Assembly (NCBI RefSeq): GCF_003254585.1
Contig: NZ_QJGZ01000036.1
Location: 310,001-374,000 of the forward strand
Source of the DNA: Flavobacterium sharifuzzamanii
GTDB taxonomy: Bacteria > Bacteroidota > Bacteroidia > Flavobacteriales > Flavobacteriaceae
Length of the DNA stretch: 64,000 nt
Direction: 5' to 3'
Notes under the pieces: model-generated
Databases searched by the model: none
What the model was told of the DNA's origin: nothing
What the model saw: the letters and a program-made list of their open reading frames with translations, nothing else
Position numbers and translations under genes: made by a program
Shown: in pieces, positions 8,855 to 16,503 of the stretch
How the letters are laid out: the number at the start of each line of letters is the position of its first letter
Position numbering within the stretch: the stretch's first letter is position 1

Positions 8855-9583
8855 ATGAAACTAATCAAACTCGATGCCATAGATTCTACAAATGACTTTC
8901 TGAAGGCTTTAGCAAGTCAGGATGAACTAGAGAATTTTACAACGGTAACAGCTGAAAATCAGACAAAAGGGAAGGGGCAAGTAGGTGGTGTATGGAAGAC
9001 TGAAGCAGGTAAAAACTTAACTATGAGCGTTTTGGTTAAAGATTTCCTGTTTACCAATGATGAAGTTTTCAATTTAAGCCTTGTTGTTTCGTTATCTGTT
9101 GCAGAGGTTTTAAAAACATTAAATATTCCTGATATTTGTATTAAATGGCCAAACGACATTCTGTCATATAATAAGAAGTTAGTTGGCATATTAATCGAAA
9201 ATACCTTAAAAAGTGATGGCAGGATCGTGTCAGTTGCCGGAATCGGAATCAATGTTAACCAAACTGATTTTACCGAATTGCCAACTGCTTCTTCTATGTC
9301 AGTAATTGCTGGTAAGGCTTTCAATAAAGAAGAATTAGCAGTTCTAATAGTTGAAAAGCTAAAAGAGAAAATTCAATTGTGGAATACCTCAGCAAACATT
9401 TTCTGGGACGATTACTTTAATTTTTTGTTTAAAAAAGGAGTTCCAACAGCATTTAGAGATAATAATAACAACGATTTTATGGGAATCATTCAAGGTGTTT
9501 CTCCAGTCGGAAAACTGCAAGTTTTGCTAGAAGATGATTCTGTTGCAGAGTTTGAGATTAAGGAGGTTAAAATGCTTTATTAA
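8855..9583 (+). CDS. birA: Biotin--[acetyl-CoA-carboxylase] ligase
   Basis: Attaches biotin to the carrier domain of acetyl-CoA carboxylase through a biotinyl-AMP intermediate. The 242-aa length and a start directly at the catalytic domain (LDAIDSTNDFLK) show the class I form without the DNA-binding domain of E. coli BirA. The biotin/ATP loop KGKGQVGGVWKTEAGKNL and the IKWPNDIL segment are both visible. Repressor activity is therefore not expected. Confidence 0.93.
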   Translation: MKLIKLDAIDSTNDFLKALASQDELENFTTVTAENQTKGKGQVGGVWKTEAGKNLTMSVLVKDFLFTNDEVFNLSLVVSLSVAEVLKTLNIPDICIKWPNDILSYNKKLVGILIENTLKSDGRIVSVAGIGINVNQTDFTELPTASSMSVIAGKAFNKEELAVLIVEKLKEKIQLWNTSANIFWDDYFNFLFKKGVPTAFRDNNNNDFMGIIQGVSPVGKLQVLLEDDSVAEFEIKEVKMLY

Positions 9584-9620
9584 AGGCACTAAGGTTCTAA
9601 GATGCTAAGATGCTAAGGTT
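9584..9620. repeat. CTTAG-type short interspersed repeat
   Basis: Degenerate direct units of 7-10 nt built on CTAAG (CTAAGGTT, CTAAGATG, CTAAGATG, CTAAGG) directly after the birA stop. The same family, on either strand, recurs near 12976, 21062, 23190, 23937 and 45327, each time in a gene-end spacer. Confidence 0.7.
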
Positions 9621-9653
9621 TTTTTTCTTCCAAGTGAATAAACCGTACTATTT

Positions 9654-9750
9654 GTCATTTCGAGGAACGAGAAATCACACGCGGGATTCCGCATGGATTA
9701 GGAAATACTTTGTCGAGCTACTAGTGTGATTTCTCGTTCCTCGAAATGAC
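9654..9750. repeat. 27-bp perfect inverted repeat (REP/MITE-like hairpin)
   Basis: Positions 9654-9680 and 9724-9750 are perfect reverse complements, separated by 43 nt. The arms start GTCATTTCGAGG. No reading frame lies inside. The element sits between the convergent birA and SRPBCC genes just upstream of their shared terminator. Confidence 0.85.
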
Positions 9751-9756
9751 AAAAAC

Positions 9757-9787
9757 AAAAAAGTCCAATCGTTAGATTGGACTTTTA
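9757..9787. terminator. Bidirectional terminator birA / SRPBCC
   Basis: A 12-bp perfect stem (AAAAGTCCAATC with its complement) around a 4-nt loop, with A-rich and T-rich flanks on opposite sides, between two convergent genes. Confidence 0.85.
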
Positions 9788-9819
9788 ATTTATAATTCAC
9801 AATTAATAATTTACCATTA

Positions 9820-10212
9820 TTAAAGTTTGTTCATATTGTTTGCTAAAGTTTCAATAAACTTACTGATTGGACCTTTAACCATCATCGCCATCATAGCGTT
9901 GAATTCTCCTTCAAAGAACAATTGAACAGCACTTTCTGAATCAGAAACAGTGTCAATGTTTGAAGTTAGTGTAAACGGAAGTTTATCACTTGCAGCACCC
10001 AAAACAATTTTGTTTGGCGCTACTTTATCTTTCATTTTTAATTTGATTTCTGGCATCCCTTTCAATCCAAAAATAAAAGCGTCTTCGCCAGTCACTTCAA
10101 ATTTAGCGATATTGTCAGGCATTAATTTTTCGAAATTCTTTACGTCAGTCAATTGATCGAACAAATCTTGAGCTGATTTCTGAACTGTAACTTTTGGACT
10201 TTCTAAGTTCAT
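9820..10212 (-). CDS. SRPBCC (START-like) small protein
   Basis: 130-aa protein with the layout of the SRPBCC/polyketide-cyclase helix-grip fold: an N-terminal strand SPKVTVQKSAQDLFDQLTDV, a helical LMPD region, alternating strands (FGLKGMPEIKLKMKDKV), and a long C-terminal helix. Such proteins bind hydrophobic ligands in a central cavity; the ligand here is unknown. It lies 108 nt downstream of pyrE on the same strand and could share its transcript. Confidence 0.7.
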   Translation of the reverse strand: MNLESPKVTVQKSAQDLFDQLTDVKNFEKLMPDNIAKFEVTGEDAFIFGLKGMPEIKLKMKDKVAPNKIVLGAASDKLPFTLTSNIDTVSDSESAVQLFFEGEFNAMMAMMVKGPISKFIETLANNMNKL

Positions 10213-10287
10213 ATAGTGTTTTTTGTTTTGTTTCTAAGTTAAATTAAATTCCAATTTTAAAATCCCAAATTCCAAAAGGAGCAAAGC

Positions 10288-10320
10288 GACTTTAAAATCT
10301 AAAATCTAAAATCTAAAATC
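10288..10320. repeat. Tandem 7-nt repeat
   Basis: Four near-perfect copies of the heptamer AAAATCT end directly against the pyrE stop codon. It is a simple-sequence tract, possibly prone to length change, in the pyrE-SRPBCC spacer. Confidence 0.75.
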
Positions 10321-10965
10321 TTACTCCTGTCCCCAAGTAGATGGGCTTACGCTCCATTCTTGAAGAGTAGATTGCTGATCTTCTGTGATGTATTGTTTCT
10401 GAACTGCTAAGTCTAATAGGTTTTCGTAGTTACTCAATGTAAATAAATCAACATTAGCTTCTTTGAAGTTTTCTTCGGCAACGCCAAAACCGTAAGTAAA
10501 CACAGCTGCCATACCTTTAATATTGGCACCTTCGTTTCTTAAAGCTTCAACAGCCAGCAAACTGCTTTTTCCAGTACTGATTAAGTCTTCGACAACTACA
10601 ACATTTTGTCCTTTTTGTAAAAAACCTTCAACTTGGTTTTGTCTACCATGTTTTTTAGGTTCTGGACGCACGTATACGAACGGAAGACCTAAACTTTCGG
10701 CAACCAAAATTCCAACTCCAATGGCTCCAGTAGCAACACCAGCAATCACATCAGGTTTTCCAAATTGTTTTTCGATGTTTTTAGCAAACTCATCACGAAC
10801 ATAGTTTCTGATGCTCGGAAATGAAAGAATTAACCTATTATCACAGTAAATAGGAGATTTCCAACCAGAAGCCCACGTAAAAGGATTTTCGGGATTCAAT
10901 TTAATTGCATTTATTTGCAAAAGCAATTCGGCTGTTTTTTCGGCAGTATCTTTATTAAAAATCAT
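10321..10965 (-). CDS. pyrE: Orotate phosphoribosyltransferase
   Basis: Joins orotate to PRPP to make OMP in pyrimidine synthesis. 214 aa from the start chosen here. The PRPP-binding motif VVVVEDLISTGKSS is intact and is preceded by VRPEPKKHGRQNQVEG, the flexible catalytic loop. An upstream in-frame ATG at 10998 was rejected because the extra 11 residues are not family-like and because a strong promoter box ends only 4 nt before the ATG at 10963-10965. The divergent Nudix gene starts just 7 nt away. Confidence 0.95.
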   Translation of the reverse strand: MIFNKDTAEKTAELLLQINAIKLNPENPFTWASGWKSPIYCDNRLILSFPSIRNYVRDEFAKNIEKQFGKPDVIAGVATGAIGVGILVAESLGLPFVYVRPEPKKHGRQNQVEGFLQKGQNVVVVEDLISTGKSSLLAVEALRNEGANIKGMAAVFTYGFGVAEENFKEANVDLFTLSNYENLLDLAVQKQYITEDQQSTLQEWSVSPSTWGQE

Positions 10966-10969
10966 AATA

Positions 10970-10999
10970 CAAATGTATAAAGTTTTTGTAAACGACAAA
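10970..10999 (-). promoter_or_regulatory. Bacteroidota-type promoter giving a near-leaderless pyrE mRNA
   Basis: On the minus strand TTTG (10996-10999) is followed after 18 nt by TACATTTG (10970-10977), matching the Bacteroidota -33/-7 consensus TTTG and TAnnTTTG. The pyrE ATG begins 4 nt after the -7 box, so the transcript would start at or within about 3 nt of the start codon. The promoter lies inside the first codons of the divergent Nudix gene. Confidence 0.65.
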
Positions 11000-11635
11000 C
11001 CACTTTTTTTGACAAATGAAATCTCGAAAGAAACAGATTTCCAATTGTTCTTGTTGGAGAGTATTGATATCGAACAGCTTATTATAAAAATTTTTCAAAA
11101 TAAAATTCAAAAAGCCATTCTATATCATCCCGACGAAAGTGAGATGATGAAAACCCTAAAAGCCAAGATTCCGGTAAATAAAGCGGGCGGAGGCTTTGTC
11201 TATAACAAGAAAGGCGAAGTCTTGTTTATCTTTAGAAACGGAAAATGGGATCTGCCAAAAGGCGGAATCGAGAAAGGGGAAGACATCGAAACGACGGCTA
11301 TGCGTGAGGTAGAGGAGGAGACAGGAGTAAACCAGCTTCGTATTACGAATAAACTTCAAAAAACCTATCATATCTTTAAACGCAACGGAAAATACAAACT
11401 TAAAATCACGCATTGGTTCGAAATGTTTTCCGATTTTGAAGGAACACCACACGGACAATTAGAAGAAGGAATCGAAAAAGTAGCGTGGTTAAACCCAGAA
11501 CAAATCAAAGAAGCACTTAAAAACTCTTACGAAAACATAAAATTATTGTTTGAAGAAGAAAATAAAACAATAGAAAAAATCGGTGCGCCAATTGCTTATC
11601 GCTCAGGTCCAGATTCCAAAATAAAAGATATTTAA
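10973..11635 (+). CDS. Nudix hydrolase
   Basis: 220-aa protein with a central Nudix fold. The Nudix box is complete: GGIEKGEDIETTAMREVEEE followed by TGV (GX5EX7REUXEEXGU), preceded by NGKWDLPK. The first 65 residues form an unassigned N-terminal region. It should cleave a nucleoside diphosphate linked to another moiety; substrate unknown. Its start is 7 nt from that of divergent pyrE, so the two genes share overlapping control DNA. The 3' end faces a terminator shared with the next gene. Confidence 0.9.
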   Translation: MYKVFVNDKPLFLTNEISKETDFQLFLLESIDIEQLIIKIFQNKIQKAILYHPDESEMMKTLKAKIPVNKAGGGFVYNKKGEVLFIFRNGKWDLPKGGIEKGEDIETTAMREVEEETGVNQLRITNKLQKTYHIFKRNGKYKLKITHWFEMFSDFEGTPHGQLEEGIEKVAWLNPEQIKEALKNSYENIKLLFEEENKTIEKIGAPIAYRSGPDSKIKDI

Positions 11636-11656
11636 AGTTTCTAAATTAGAATTTGT

Positions 11657-11672
11657 CCCGATAGCTATCGGG
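11657..11672. repeat. 16-bp perfect palindrome
   Basis: CCCGATAGCTATCGGG is fully self-complementary and lies 21 nt after the Nudix stop. It has no T run and is more like a dispersed palindrome than a terminator. Confidence 0.7.
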
Positions 11673-11715
11673 ATTAAAAATTGAAGATTAACAATTCATT
11701 TGGGCGTGCCACCAA

Positions 11716-11762
11716 TAAAAAAAAGACCCAATCAACTTTGCGTTCATTGGGTCTTTTTTTTA
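11716..11762. terminator. Bidirectional terminator Nudix / DUF6882 gene
   Basis: A stem of about 13 bp (AAAAAGACCCAAT and its complement) with an A run before and a T run after, between convergent genes. Confidence 0.85.
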
Positions 11763-11765
11763 TTG

Positions 11766-11822
11766 CTGTCGGGCTATCCGCGCTACTTCGGTAGCCTGCT
11801 TCTATCCCTCACGCGGGCACTC
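11766..11822 (-). ncRNA. Structured repeat, copy A (GATAGAAGC...GCGGATAGC element)
   Basis: Read on the minus strand it has GGATAGAAGC, then a short hairpin (CTAC, loop CGAA, GTAG), then GCGGATAGCCCG. The two flanks match the copies near 25075 and 39622, but the central hairpin has a different sequence with pairing kept. This suggests a structured RNA. It sits between the DUF6882 gene and the shared terminator. Whether it is transcribed is not shown. Confidence 0.5.
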
Positions 11823-11863
11823 GGTTTCAGAAGATCGTTTATGTTATTTAGTTATTCTGAGTT

Positions 11864-12604
11864 TTAAGAATTACCATTTAAGCTTGTCAAAAGATTATCG
11901 TCATTAAAAACAGCATTAATAACATTTCCATTCTTTTCGGCTTTAATTTCATTTCCGTTTGAACTCAATTCAAAACCTTTTTGAGAAAGATAATTGGTAA
12001 AAGCATTTTTATGATTTTGAATTTCAAAAGTCGAAATCAATTCTGGGAAAACAGTCAAAATTCTAGCGAATTCCTCACTTTTAGTATTGTCAATCGAATC
12101 ATCTTTAAGGGTGACAACCATTGTTCCTTGACCGTAATTTCCAAGATAATAACCGCTCAAATCAAACATTGTAGTAGCAACCATTCCAATAAGATGTAAA
12201 TCATTCGGAACAGCGTCAAATTTTCCAACACTCAATAAATCAATATTATTTTCTTCCCCGTATTTTTTTAATGAAAGTGCTTGTTGCATAACAGATTCTG
12301 CATAACCGCCCGCTTTGTTGTCCCAAAGCCAAAGCCAAGTTTCCGAAGAATGTGAAAATGAACCCAAAACTTGCATTGGAAAAGTAAGATCATCACCAAA
12401 AGTAATTTCTTCAGCATCCATATTAACATTCCAAGAAAGTCCGCCTGTTACCGCATAGAGATTTCTTTGTTTTTCTAAAGCCGATGCTCCATATTTCTCT
12501 AAAAAATCATTTTCAGAGGTAAAATGTTTACCAACATTTTGCTGATTAGTAGTTGATTCTGTTTTTTCTTCTTTCTTTTTAAAAAGATTATCGAATAGTC
12601 CCAT
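11864..12604 (-). CDS. DUF6882-like protein
   Basis: 246-aa protein with a charged N-terminal tail (LFKKKEEKTEST), then a domain resembling the uncharacterised DUF6882 family, with the typical SSETWLWLWDNKAGGY block and VPNDLHLIGMVATTMFDLSGYY. No signal peptide or membrane segment. Function unknown. The C-terminal 60 residues look like a small separate domain. It probably has its own transcript. Confidence 0.6.
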   Translation of the reverse strand: MGLFDNLFKKKEEKTESTTNQQNVGKHFTSENDFLEKYGASALEKQRNLYAVTGGLSWNVNMDAEEITFGDDLTFPMQVLGSFSHSSETWLWLWDNKAGGYAESVMQQALSLKKYGEENNIDLLSVGKFDAVPNDLHLIGMVATTMFDLSGYYLGNYGQGTMVVTLKDDSIDNTKSEEFARILTVFPELISTFEIQNHKNAFTNYLSQKGFELSSNGNEIKAEKNGNVINAVFNDDNLLTSLNGNS

Positions 12605-12661
12605 TTCTTTGTGGCTTGTATAATTATAAAATTAAAATTCTTGATTTTTTTTACTTAAATT

Positions 12662-12892
12662 TTATTCGCTTTCTTCGTTTTTAATGCCTTTAAGCAGTGC
12701 GTAAATTGCCATTGCATGCCCTTGCCCTAAGCTAAAATCATTTTTAAGCCAATTGACAATATCTCCAGCTTTTACTTCTGGTTTTAATTCTCCGTTTGCG
12801 GTAAATCCTTTTTGTTCAGCTAGAGTTCTAAACTCAGCTGGACCATTTCCTGTTTTTTCTTTGATTGTTTTTAGGTATCCTTGAAATGACAT
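12662..12892 (-). CDS. DUF4287-type small protein
   Basis: 76-aa protein that matches the short DUF4287 pattern: FQGYLKTIKEKTG, then AGDIVNWLKNDFSLGQGHAMAIYALLKG. It is soluble with no catalytic signature visible. It lies 57 nt upstream of the DUF6882 gene on the same strand, so both may be one unit. Role unknown. Confidence 0.75.
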   Translation of the reverse strand: MSFQGYLKTIKEKTGNGPAEFRTLAEQKGFTANGELKPEVKAGDIVNWLKNDFSLGQGHAMAIYALLKGIKNEESE

Positions 12893-12973
12893 AAAATATA
12901 AGTTAGAAGTTAAGTAAAACGAAAATACAAATTAAAGTAGGATTAGTATTCGGTTTTTTAGATTTATTTAATT

Positions 12974-13013
12974 TGACAAAGTTTCACTTAGAATCTCAGA
13001 AACTTAGAAACTA
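12974..13013. repeat. CTTAG-type short interspersed repeat
   Basis: Units CACTTAGAAT, CTCAGAAACT and TAGAAAC form a 10-nt periodic tract upstream of the XRE regulator; same family as at 9584 and elsewhere. Confidence 0.55.
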
Positions 13014-13038
13014 TTTTAATTTCATATCTCAAAAATCG

Positions 13039-13046
13039 TACTTTTG
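13039..13046 (+). promoter_or_regulatory. -7 promoter box of the XRE regulator
   Basis: TACTTTTG matches TAnnTTTG and lies 24 nt before the ATG at 13071. It overlaps an alternative upstream ATG at 13044, which argues for the downstream start. No clear -33 box is seen. Confidence 0.5.
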
Positions 13047-13070
13047 TTTAATAAGCAATACATTACAATT

Positions 13071-13484
13071 ATGAGCACACTATCAAAACCAAGCCATATA
13101 GGAAGAAAAATAAGCCGTATTCGTGAACTTCGTGACATGAAGCAAGAAGCTTTGGCACAGGCTTTAGGAACAAACCAACAAGCTATATCTGCTTTAGAAA
13201 ATAGTGAAACGATAGATGATGAAAAGCTAAAACAGATTGCAAAAGCTTTGGGAGTAAATGTTGAAGCGCTTAAAAACTTTTCAGAAGAAGCAGCAATTAA
13301 TTATTTCAATAATTTCTATGATAATAGTAACGGGACTAATTTCGGAACTAATAATAATTGCACTTTTAATCCTTTAGATAAATTGATTGAAGCTTACGAA
13401 GAAAATAAAAAACTTTACGAACGTTTGGTTCAAGCAGAAAAAGATAAAGTGGAGTTTTTAGAAAAAGTATTGAAGGATAAATAA
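13071..13484 (+). CDS. XRE-family helix-turn-helix regulator
   Basis: 137-aa DNA-binding protein. The HTH of the Cro/XRE type spans about residues 9-65 (GRKISRIRELRDMKQEALAQ, then ALGTNQQAISALENSE and LKQIAKALGV). A middle region rich in Asn leads into a C-terminal coiled coil (LIEAYEENKKLYERLVQAEK), probably for dimerisation. The start at 13071 is preferred over 13044 because a promoter box overlaps the latter. Its target is unknown; it is followed by a terminator. Confidence 0.85.
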   Translation: MSTLSKPSHIGRKISRIRELRDMKQEALAQALGTNQQAISALENSETIDDEKLKQIAKALGVNVEALKNFSEEAAINYFNNFYDNSNGTNFGTNNNCTFNPLDKLIEAYEENKKLYERLVQAEKDKVEFLEKVLKDK

Positions 13485-13508
13485 GTTTTTATTCTTTCTG
13501 GAATATAG

Positions 13509-13546
13509 AAAAGCCTAATAAAAGTTGTTTTTATTAGGCTTTTTTG
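13509..13546 (+). terminator. Terminator after the XRE regulator
   Basis: A stem of about 15 bp (AAAAGCCTAATAAAA and complement) followed by TTTTTTG, 25 nt after the stop codon. Confidence 0.85.
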
Positions 13547-13558
13547 TTTGGTTTATTG

Positions 13559-13637
13559 TCGCTGACGCGAGCGTCTTGCTCGTACATTTTAGTTTTGACT
13601 TAGATTGCGTTCACGAGCGGGACGCTCGCGCTAGCGT
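13559..13637. repeat. Palindromic repeat, left copy
   Basis: Arms 13567-13583 and 13613-13629 are 17-nt reverse complements with two mismatches (GCGAGCGTCTTGCTCGT type), separated by 29 nt. A decayed copy in the same orientation lies at 15941-16020, on the far side of the accessory lipoprotein operon. Confidence 0.75.
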
Positions 13638-13699
13638 GGGGTTTTAATAAATTTCATAAAAATAATATAAGTTTTTTCTTAATATTTAAAAATAAAATT

Positions 13700-13707
13700 T
13701 ATGTTTG
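13700..13707 (+). promoter_or_regulatory. -7 promoter box of the lipoprotein operon
   Basis: TATGTTTG matches TAnnTTTG and lies 29 nt before the chosen ATG at 13737. It overlaps the alternative ATG at 13701, which supports the later start. Confidence 0.5.
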
Positions 13708-13736
13708 TAGGAATTAAACTATTTAACCATATTGTT

Positions 13737-14876
13737 ATGAAAAAATTTACAAGCCTAATAGGCGGCATGCTTTTAGTGTGCATCCTTTTAATGACAAGCT
13801 GTACCTTTGAAGGCAGCAGTATTAATGGAAATGTCGAGCCATCAGCCGAAGCAAGAAGTTGGTTCAATAATCATGAGTCAGAATACAATGCTTCGATTCT
13901 GCAATACATTGACAATTTGCAGTGGGAAAATGCCATAGTGTCAAACGGCAAGGATGGAGAGGTAATTGAAGTGCCTTTTACACTCAAAGAAAATTTAAGC
14001 ACTTCAAATGAAAATGGAACATTAAACAATGTTCATCACCGTTTGGTGTTTATAAAAAATGATCCTAATAACTTTAAAACGTATTATGTTCAGATATTCG
14101 CGGCTAATGAGAATCCTGATAGTTTAGACAAAACTTCTACTTTTAATGGTGTGGCAAATAATTTTAATGGTAAAATTTTCACTCAAGATTTGCTTACCAA
14201 GAATGCTACAGCAATAGAATATAAGAATGGAAAAAATGTTAGGCTGGCAACGACTTCGAAAATGCGTGAAGAATTTTACGACTGTACTTTTATAGGTTAT
14301 TGGAGCGAGGGAGGTACTTTTACACCAATAAAATTGTTATATTGCAGTGGAGGAAGTGATGCCCCACCAAGTGGAGGCCCAACAACAGGTGGTGGTGTTG
14401 CTGGTGGCTCTACTCCATCAACACCGACAGTAGATGATGATACACCTCCTAGTTGTGAAAGTTTTAATTTTACATCTAAGGTTGGAGCAAATTGGCAAGA
14501 ATCTTTAGTTAAAAATGTATATTTTAGAGTAATACTTCTAGACAATAAAGGTCTTACAATTAATCACGTAGTATCTTATCCTCAACCAATTCTTTTTGGA
14601 ATGCCAATAAATTTGAATAAAGGAAATGGCGATATAAGTGGGGGTGCCGCAGCAACGGTTTCTGCAATGGTACTTGATAAAGTTATGGGAGAAATTGTAA
14701 AAAAGTATGGGCGAACAAATGTATCTGATTTAACTTTGCGCCTGGAGTTTCAGCAATTGTTGATATCAGAATACAGAACTTACACTAATGGTGGTACTGT
14801 GAACTTCAATAGTGCATCTCCACTGCCAGCAACAAATTATAAAACAAATGCAAGTGCAACTGGGCTTTGTGACTAA
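13737..14876 (+). CDS. Unknown lipoprotein with Gly/Thr/Pro-rich linker
   Basis: 379 aa. I do not recognise the family. The start at 13737 gives a clean lipoprotein signal (MKKFTSLIGG, lipobox LLMTSC). An N-terminal domain of about 200 residues is followed by a low-complexity linker rich in Gly, Pro, Ser and Thr (about residues 215-240) and a C-terminal domain of about 140 residues beginning CESFNF. The two-part layout with a flexible linker resembles secreted proteins with exchangeable C-terminal domains, but no toxin motif is visible. It is followed 9 nt later by the 193-aa gene, so the two form an operon. Confidence 0.8.
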   Translation: MKKFTSLIGGMLLVCILLMTSCTFEGSSINGNVEPSAEARSWFNNHESEYNASILQYIDNLQWENAIVSNGKDGEVIEVPFTLKENLSTSNENGTLNNVHHRLVFIKNDPNNFKTYYVQIFAANENPDSLDKTSTFNGVANNFNGKIFTQDLLTKNATAIEYKNGKNVRLATTSKMREEFYDCTFIGYWSEGGTFTPIKLLYCSGGSDAPPSGGPTTGGGVAGGSTPSTPTVDDDTPPSCESFNFTSKVGANWQESLVKNVYFRVILLDNKGLTINHVVSYPQPILFGMPINLNKGNGDISGGAAATVSAMVLDKVMGEIVKKYGRTNVSDLTLRLEFQQLLISEYRTYTNGGTVNFNSASPLPATNYKTNASATGLCD

Positions 14877-14885
14877 ATTTTAAAT

Positions 14886-15467
14886 ATGATAAATGAGATT
14901 TTATTAAGGCAATTGTATCTTTATTACCCGAAGAATATTTGCCCTTGGAATGAGAAAGAAAAATATTTGCAGACCTCAGAATTTAAAAGGTTACAATCTT
15001 TAATTGATTTTTTTGATTCTAAAACTAATTTAGCTATTCGAGAGAATATAAAAAAAGAGTTTGAAAAAGATATAATTTTGAAAGATTTTGAGGACTTTTC
15101 AAGGTTAGACTCCAATCAAGATAGGTGTTACACTTTTTATTTAAATGTTTTTGAAGGAGGAGAATTATACTCAATTACTTTATATCTTAGTATTTTAGTG
15201 CCCTATTATGCAATTAGAAAAGGTTGGCATCCACCTGAACCTTTTTTTTCTAAATCGCAAATTGAAGAATTAGAAAAGGCAAAATTAGATAAACGAACGA
15301 TTGATGAGTTAATTAGTGATATCGAAATAATTGTTGAAGAAAAGCTTTTGTATAATAAAATGCCTCATGTGTTAATGAATAATGTAATTAATGATATAAG
15401 TTTCGGTGACATCTATTTAGGGTATTTCACTATGTTTAATGCATTTTTTAATAATAGTATAATATAA
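14886..15467 (+). CDS. Unknown 193-aa protein
   Basis: No family recognised. The protein is soluble, rich in Lys, Glu, Ile and Asn, with no signal peptide and a hydrophobic stretch near residue 98-115 (LYSITLYLSILVPYYAI). The gene is strongly A+T-rich compared with the core genes of the window. It lies 9 nt after the lipoprotein gene and 1 nt before a small membrane protein gene. A decayed copy of its last 20 or so codons is present at 16504-16578, so the gene was once duplicated here. Confidence 0.75.
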   Translation: MINEILLRQLYLYYPKNICPWNEKEKYLQTSEFKRLQSLIDFFDSKTNLAIRENIKKEFEKDIILKDFEDFSRLDSNQDRCYTFYLNVFEGGELYSITLYLSILVPYYAIRKGWHPPEPFFSKSQIEELEKAKLDKRTIDELISDIEIIVEEKLLYNKMPHVLMNNVINDISFGDIYLGYFTMFNAFFNNSII

Positions 15468-15468
15468 A

Positions 15469-15678
15469 ATGAGAACAACAACTAAATTCTATGTTGCGTT
15501 TGTGAGTGTCTGTATTATTCTTACAGTTTATTTTTTCTTTAGTAATGAATATTTTTACATTATTCCTTACTACGAAAACTATTACATTATAAACTACTTT
15601 TATTTTAGTTTATTTTTTCTATTAATTGGTAGTCTAGTATTTTTTACCACACTATTTTTTAAAAGAAAAACGGATTAA
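15469..15678 (+). CDS. Small two-helix membrane protein
   Basis: 69 aa with two hydrophobic segments (about residues 8-24 and 42-63) separated by a Tyr-rich loop, and a basic C-terminus (FFKRKTD). Family unknown. It starts 1 nt after the previous stop. A frameshifted paralogue lies at 16568-16761 in the same position relative to a remnant of the 193-aa gene, which shows that this gene pair travels as a unit. A terminator follows. Confidence 0.7.
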   Translation: MRTTTKFYVAFVSVCIILTVYFFFSNEYFYIIPYYENYYIINYFYFSLFFLLIGSLVFFTTLFFKRKTD

Positions 15679-15730
15679 CTAAAACCGTACGTATAGTATA
15701 TTTTTATAAATAGAGAGGTAGTGATTAATT

Positions 15731-15776
15731 AAAAACAATAGGCCTTGAGAATATTCTTAAGGTCTATTGTTTTTTA
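15731..15776. terminator. Bidirectional terminator
   Basis: A long imperfect stem (AAAAACAATAGGCCT with GGTCTATTGTTTTTT) ends the lipoprotein operon on the plus strand and overlaps the last codons of the minus-strand remnant at 15764. Confidence 0.8.
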
Positions 15777-15946
15777 ACTAGCTGCTTTTTTTTGAATAGG
15801 GAGGTATAGTCTGTAAAACCGATAAGAACGCCGTTAATTTTTTTCTGACCTTTTAACCACTCAAGTTGTTTGTTGTCAGTTATAATCGAATTGATTTTGT
15901 TTGTTTGCTAAAACTACAAAGTTGATATAATCGAGTTTGCTTCCGC
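15764..15946 (-). pseudogene. C-terminal remnant of a lost minus-strand gene
   Basis: The minus strand reads SKLDYINFVVLANK in one frame and then, after a tandem CAAA tract (15895-15907), NSIITDNKQLEWLKGQ, INGVLIGFTDYTSLFKKK and a TAG stop in another. Removing one CAAA unit joins the two frames. There is no start; the upstream end abuts the decayed palindromic repeat at 15941. I do not recognise the family. It is protein-like in both halves, so a decayed gene end is more likely than chance. Confidence 0.55.
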
Positions 15947-16020
15947 TGCTGATGCGAGCGTCTCGTTCGTGATCTTTTTGTATTAGAGTGGGTTAGATTA
16001 TGTTCGCGATGGTCGCTGAC
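15941..16020. repeat. Palindromic repeat, right (decayed) copy
   Basis: GCGAGCGTCTCGTTCGT at 15954-15970 matches the left arm of the copy at 13567, and the other end keeps GTTCGCGA and GTCGCTGAC. The spacer also aligns loosely. The distal arm is eroded. Confidence 0.6.
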
Positions 16021-16082
16021 ATATTAATTACGCCTACAAATTATATTATTACAACAGCTAACGCACCTAAAACAAATAGAAC

Positions 16083-16487
16083 ATGTCAATAAATTTAAAA
16101 GTTGCAAGATTCATCGCAATGATTTCTTTTCTATTAATCTTCGGGGTTCAAGAGAATGGGGTTCCAACCATTGCTCTGCTGCTGATTTATTTCTACCAAT
16201 TTTTGAACGACCTTTTCAGTAGCATGGCATTTGGAATATTTTGGGAAGGGTTATCAATTATACCTGTATTTTTTCTGCTTATTTTGTTTTTAATAAGTAG
16301 GAATTATAAAGTTCTCTTGGGTTGTTTTGTATTGTTATTGGTTTATCAGGTTTACGTTACAGGACTTGTGAATAATTACCAGAACATACACAGTGCTTTT
16401 TTACTCCCTTTAACCGTGTTTGTAATATCATCAATTTACGTCATAGCAATAGTGAAAAAACAAAAACGGGATATCAAAGTTTCTTAA
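16083..16487 (+). CDS. Small integral membrane protein, unknown
   Basis: 134 aa with four hydrophobic segments (about residues 8-35, 52-70, 77-95 and 104-125) and a basic C-terminus (KKQKRDIKVS). No family recognised. It sits between the complete and decayed copies of the 193-aa/69-aa gene pair. Function unknown; a role in the accessory patch is only suggested by position. Confidence 0.65.
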   Translation: MSINLKVARFIAMISFLLIFGVQENGVPTIALLLIYFYQFLNDLFSSMAFGIFWEGLSIIPVFFLLILFLISRNYKVLLGCFVLLLVYQVYVTGLVNNYQNIHSAFLLPLTVFVISSIYVIAIVKKQKRDIKVS

Positions 16488-16503
16488 CTTGTCAGCTATT
16501 TAA

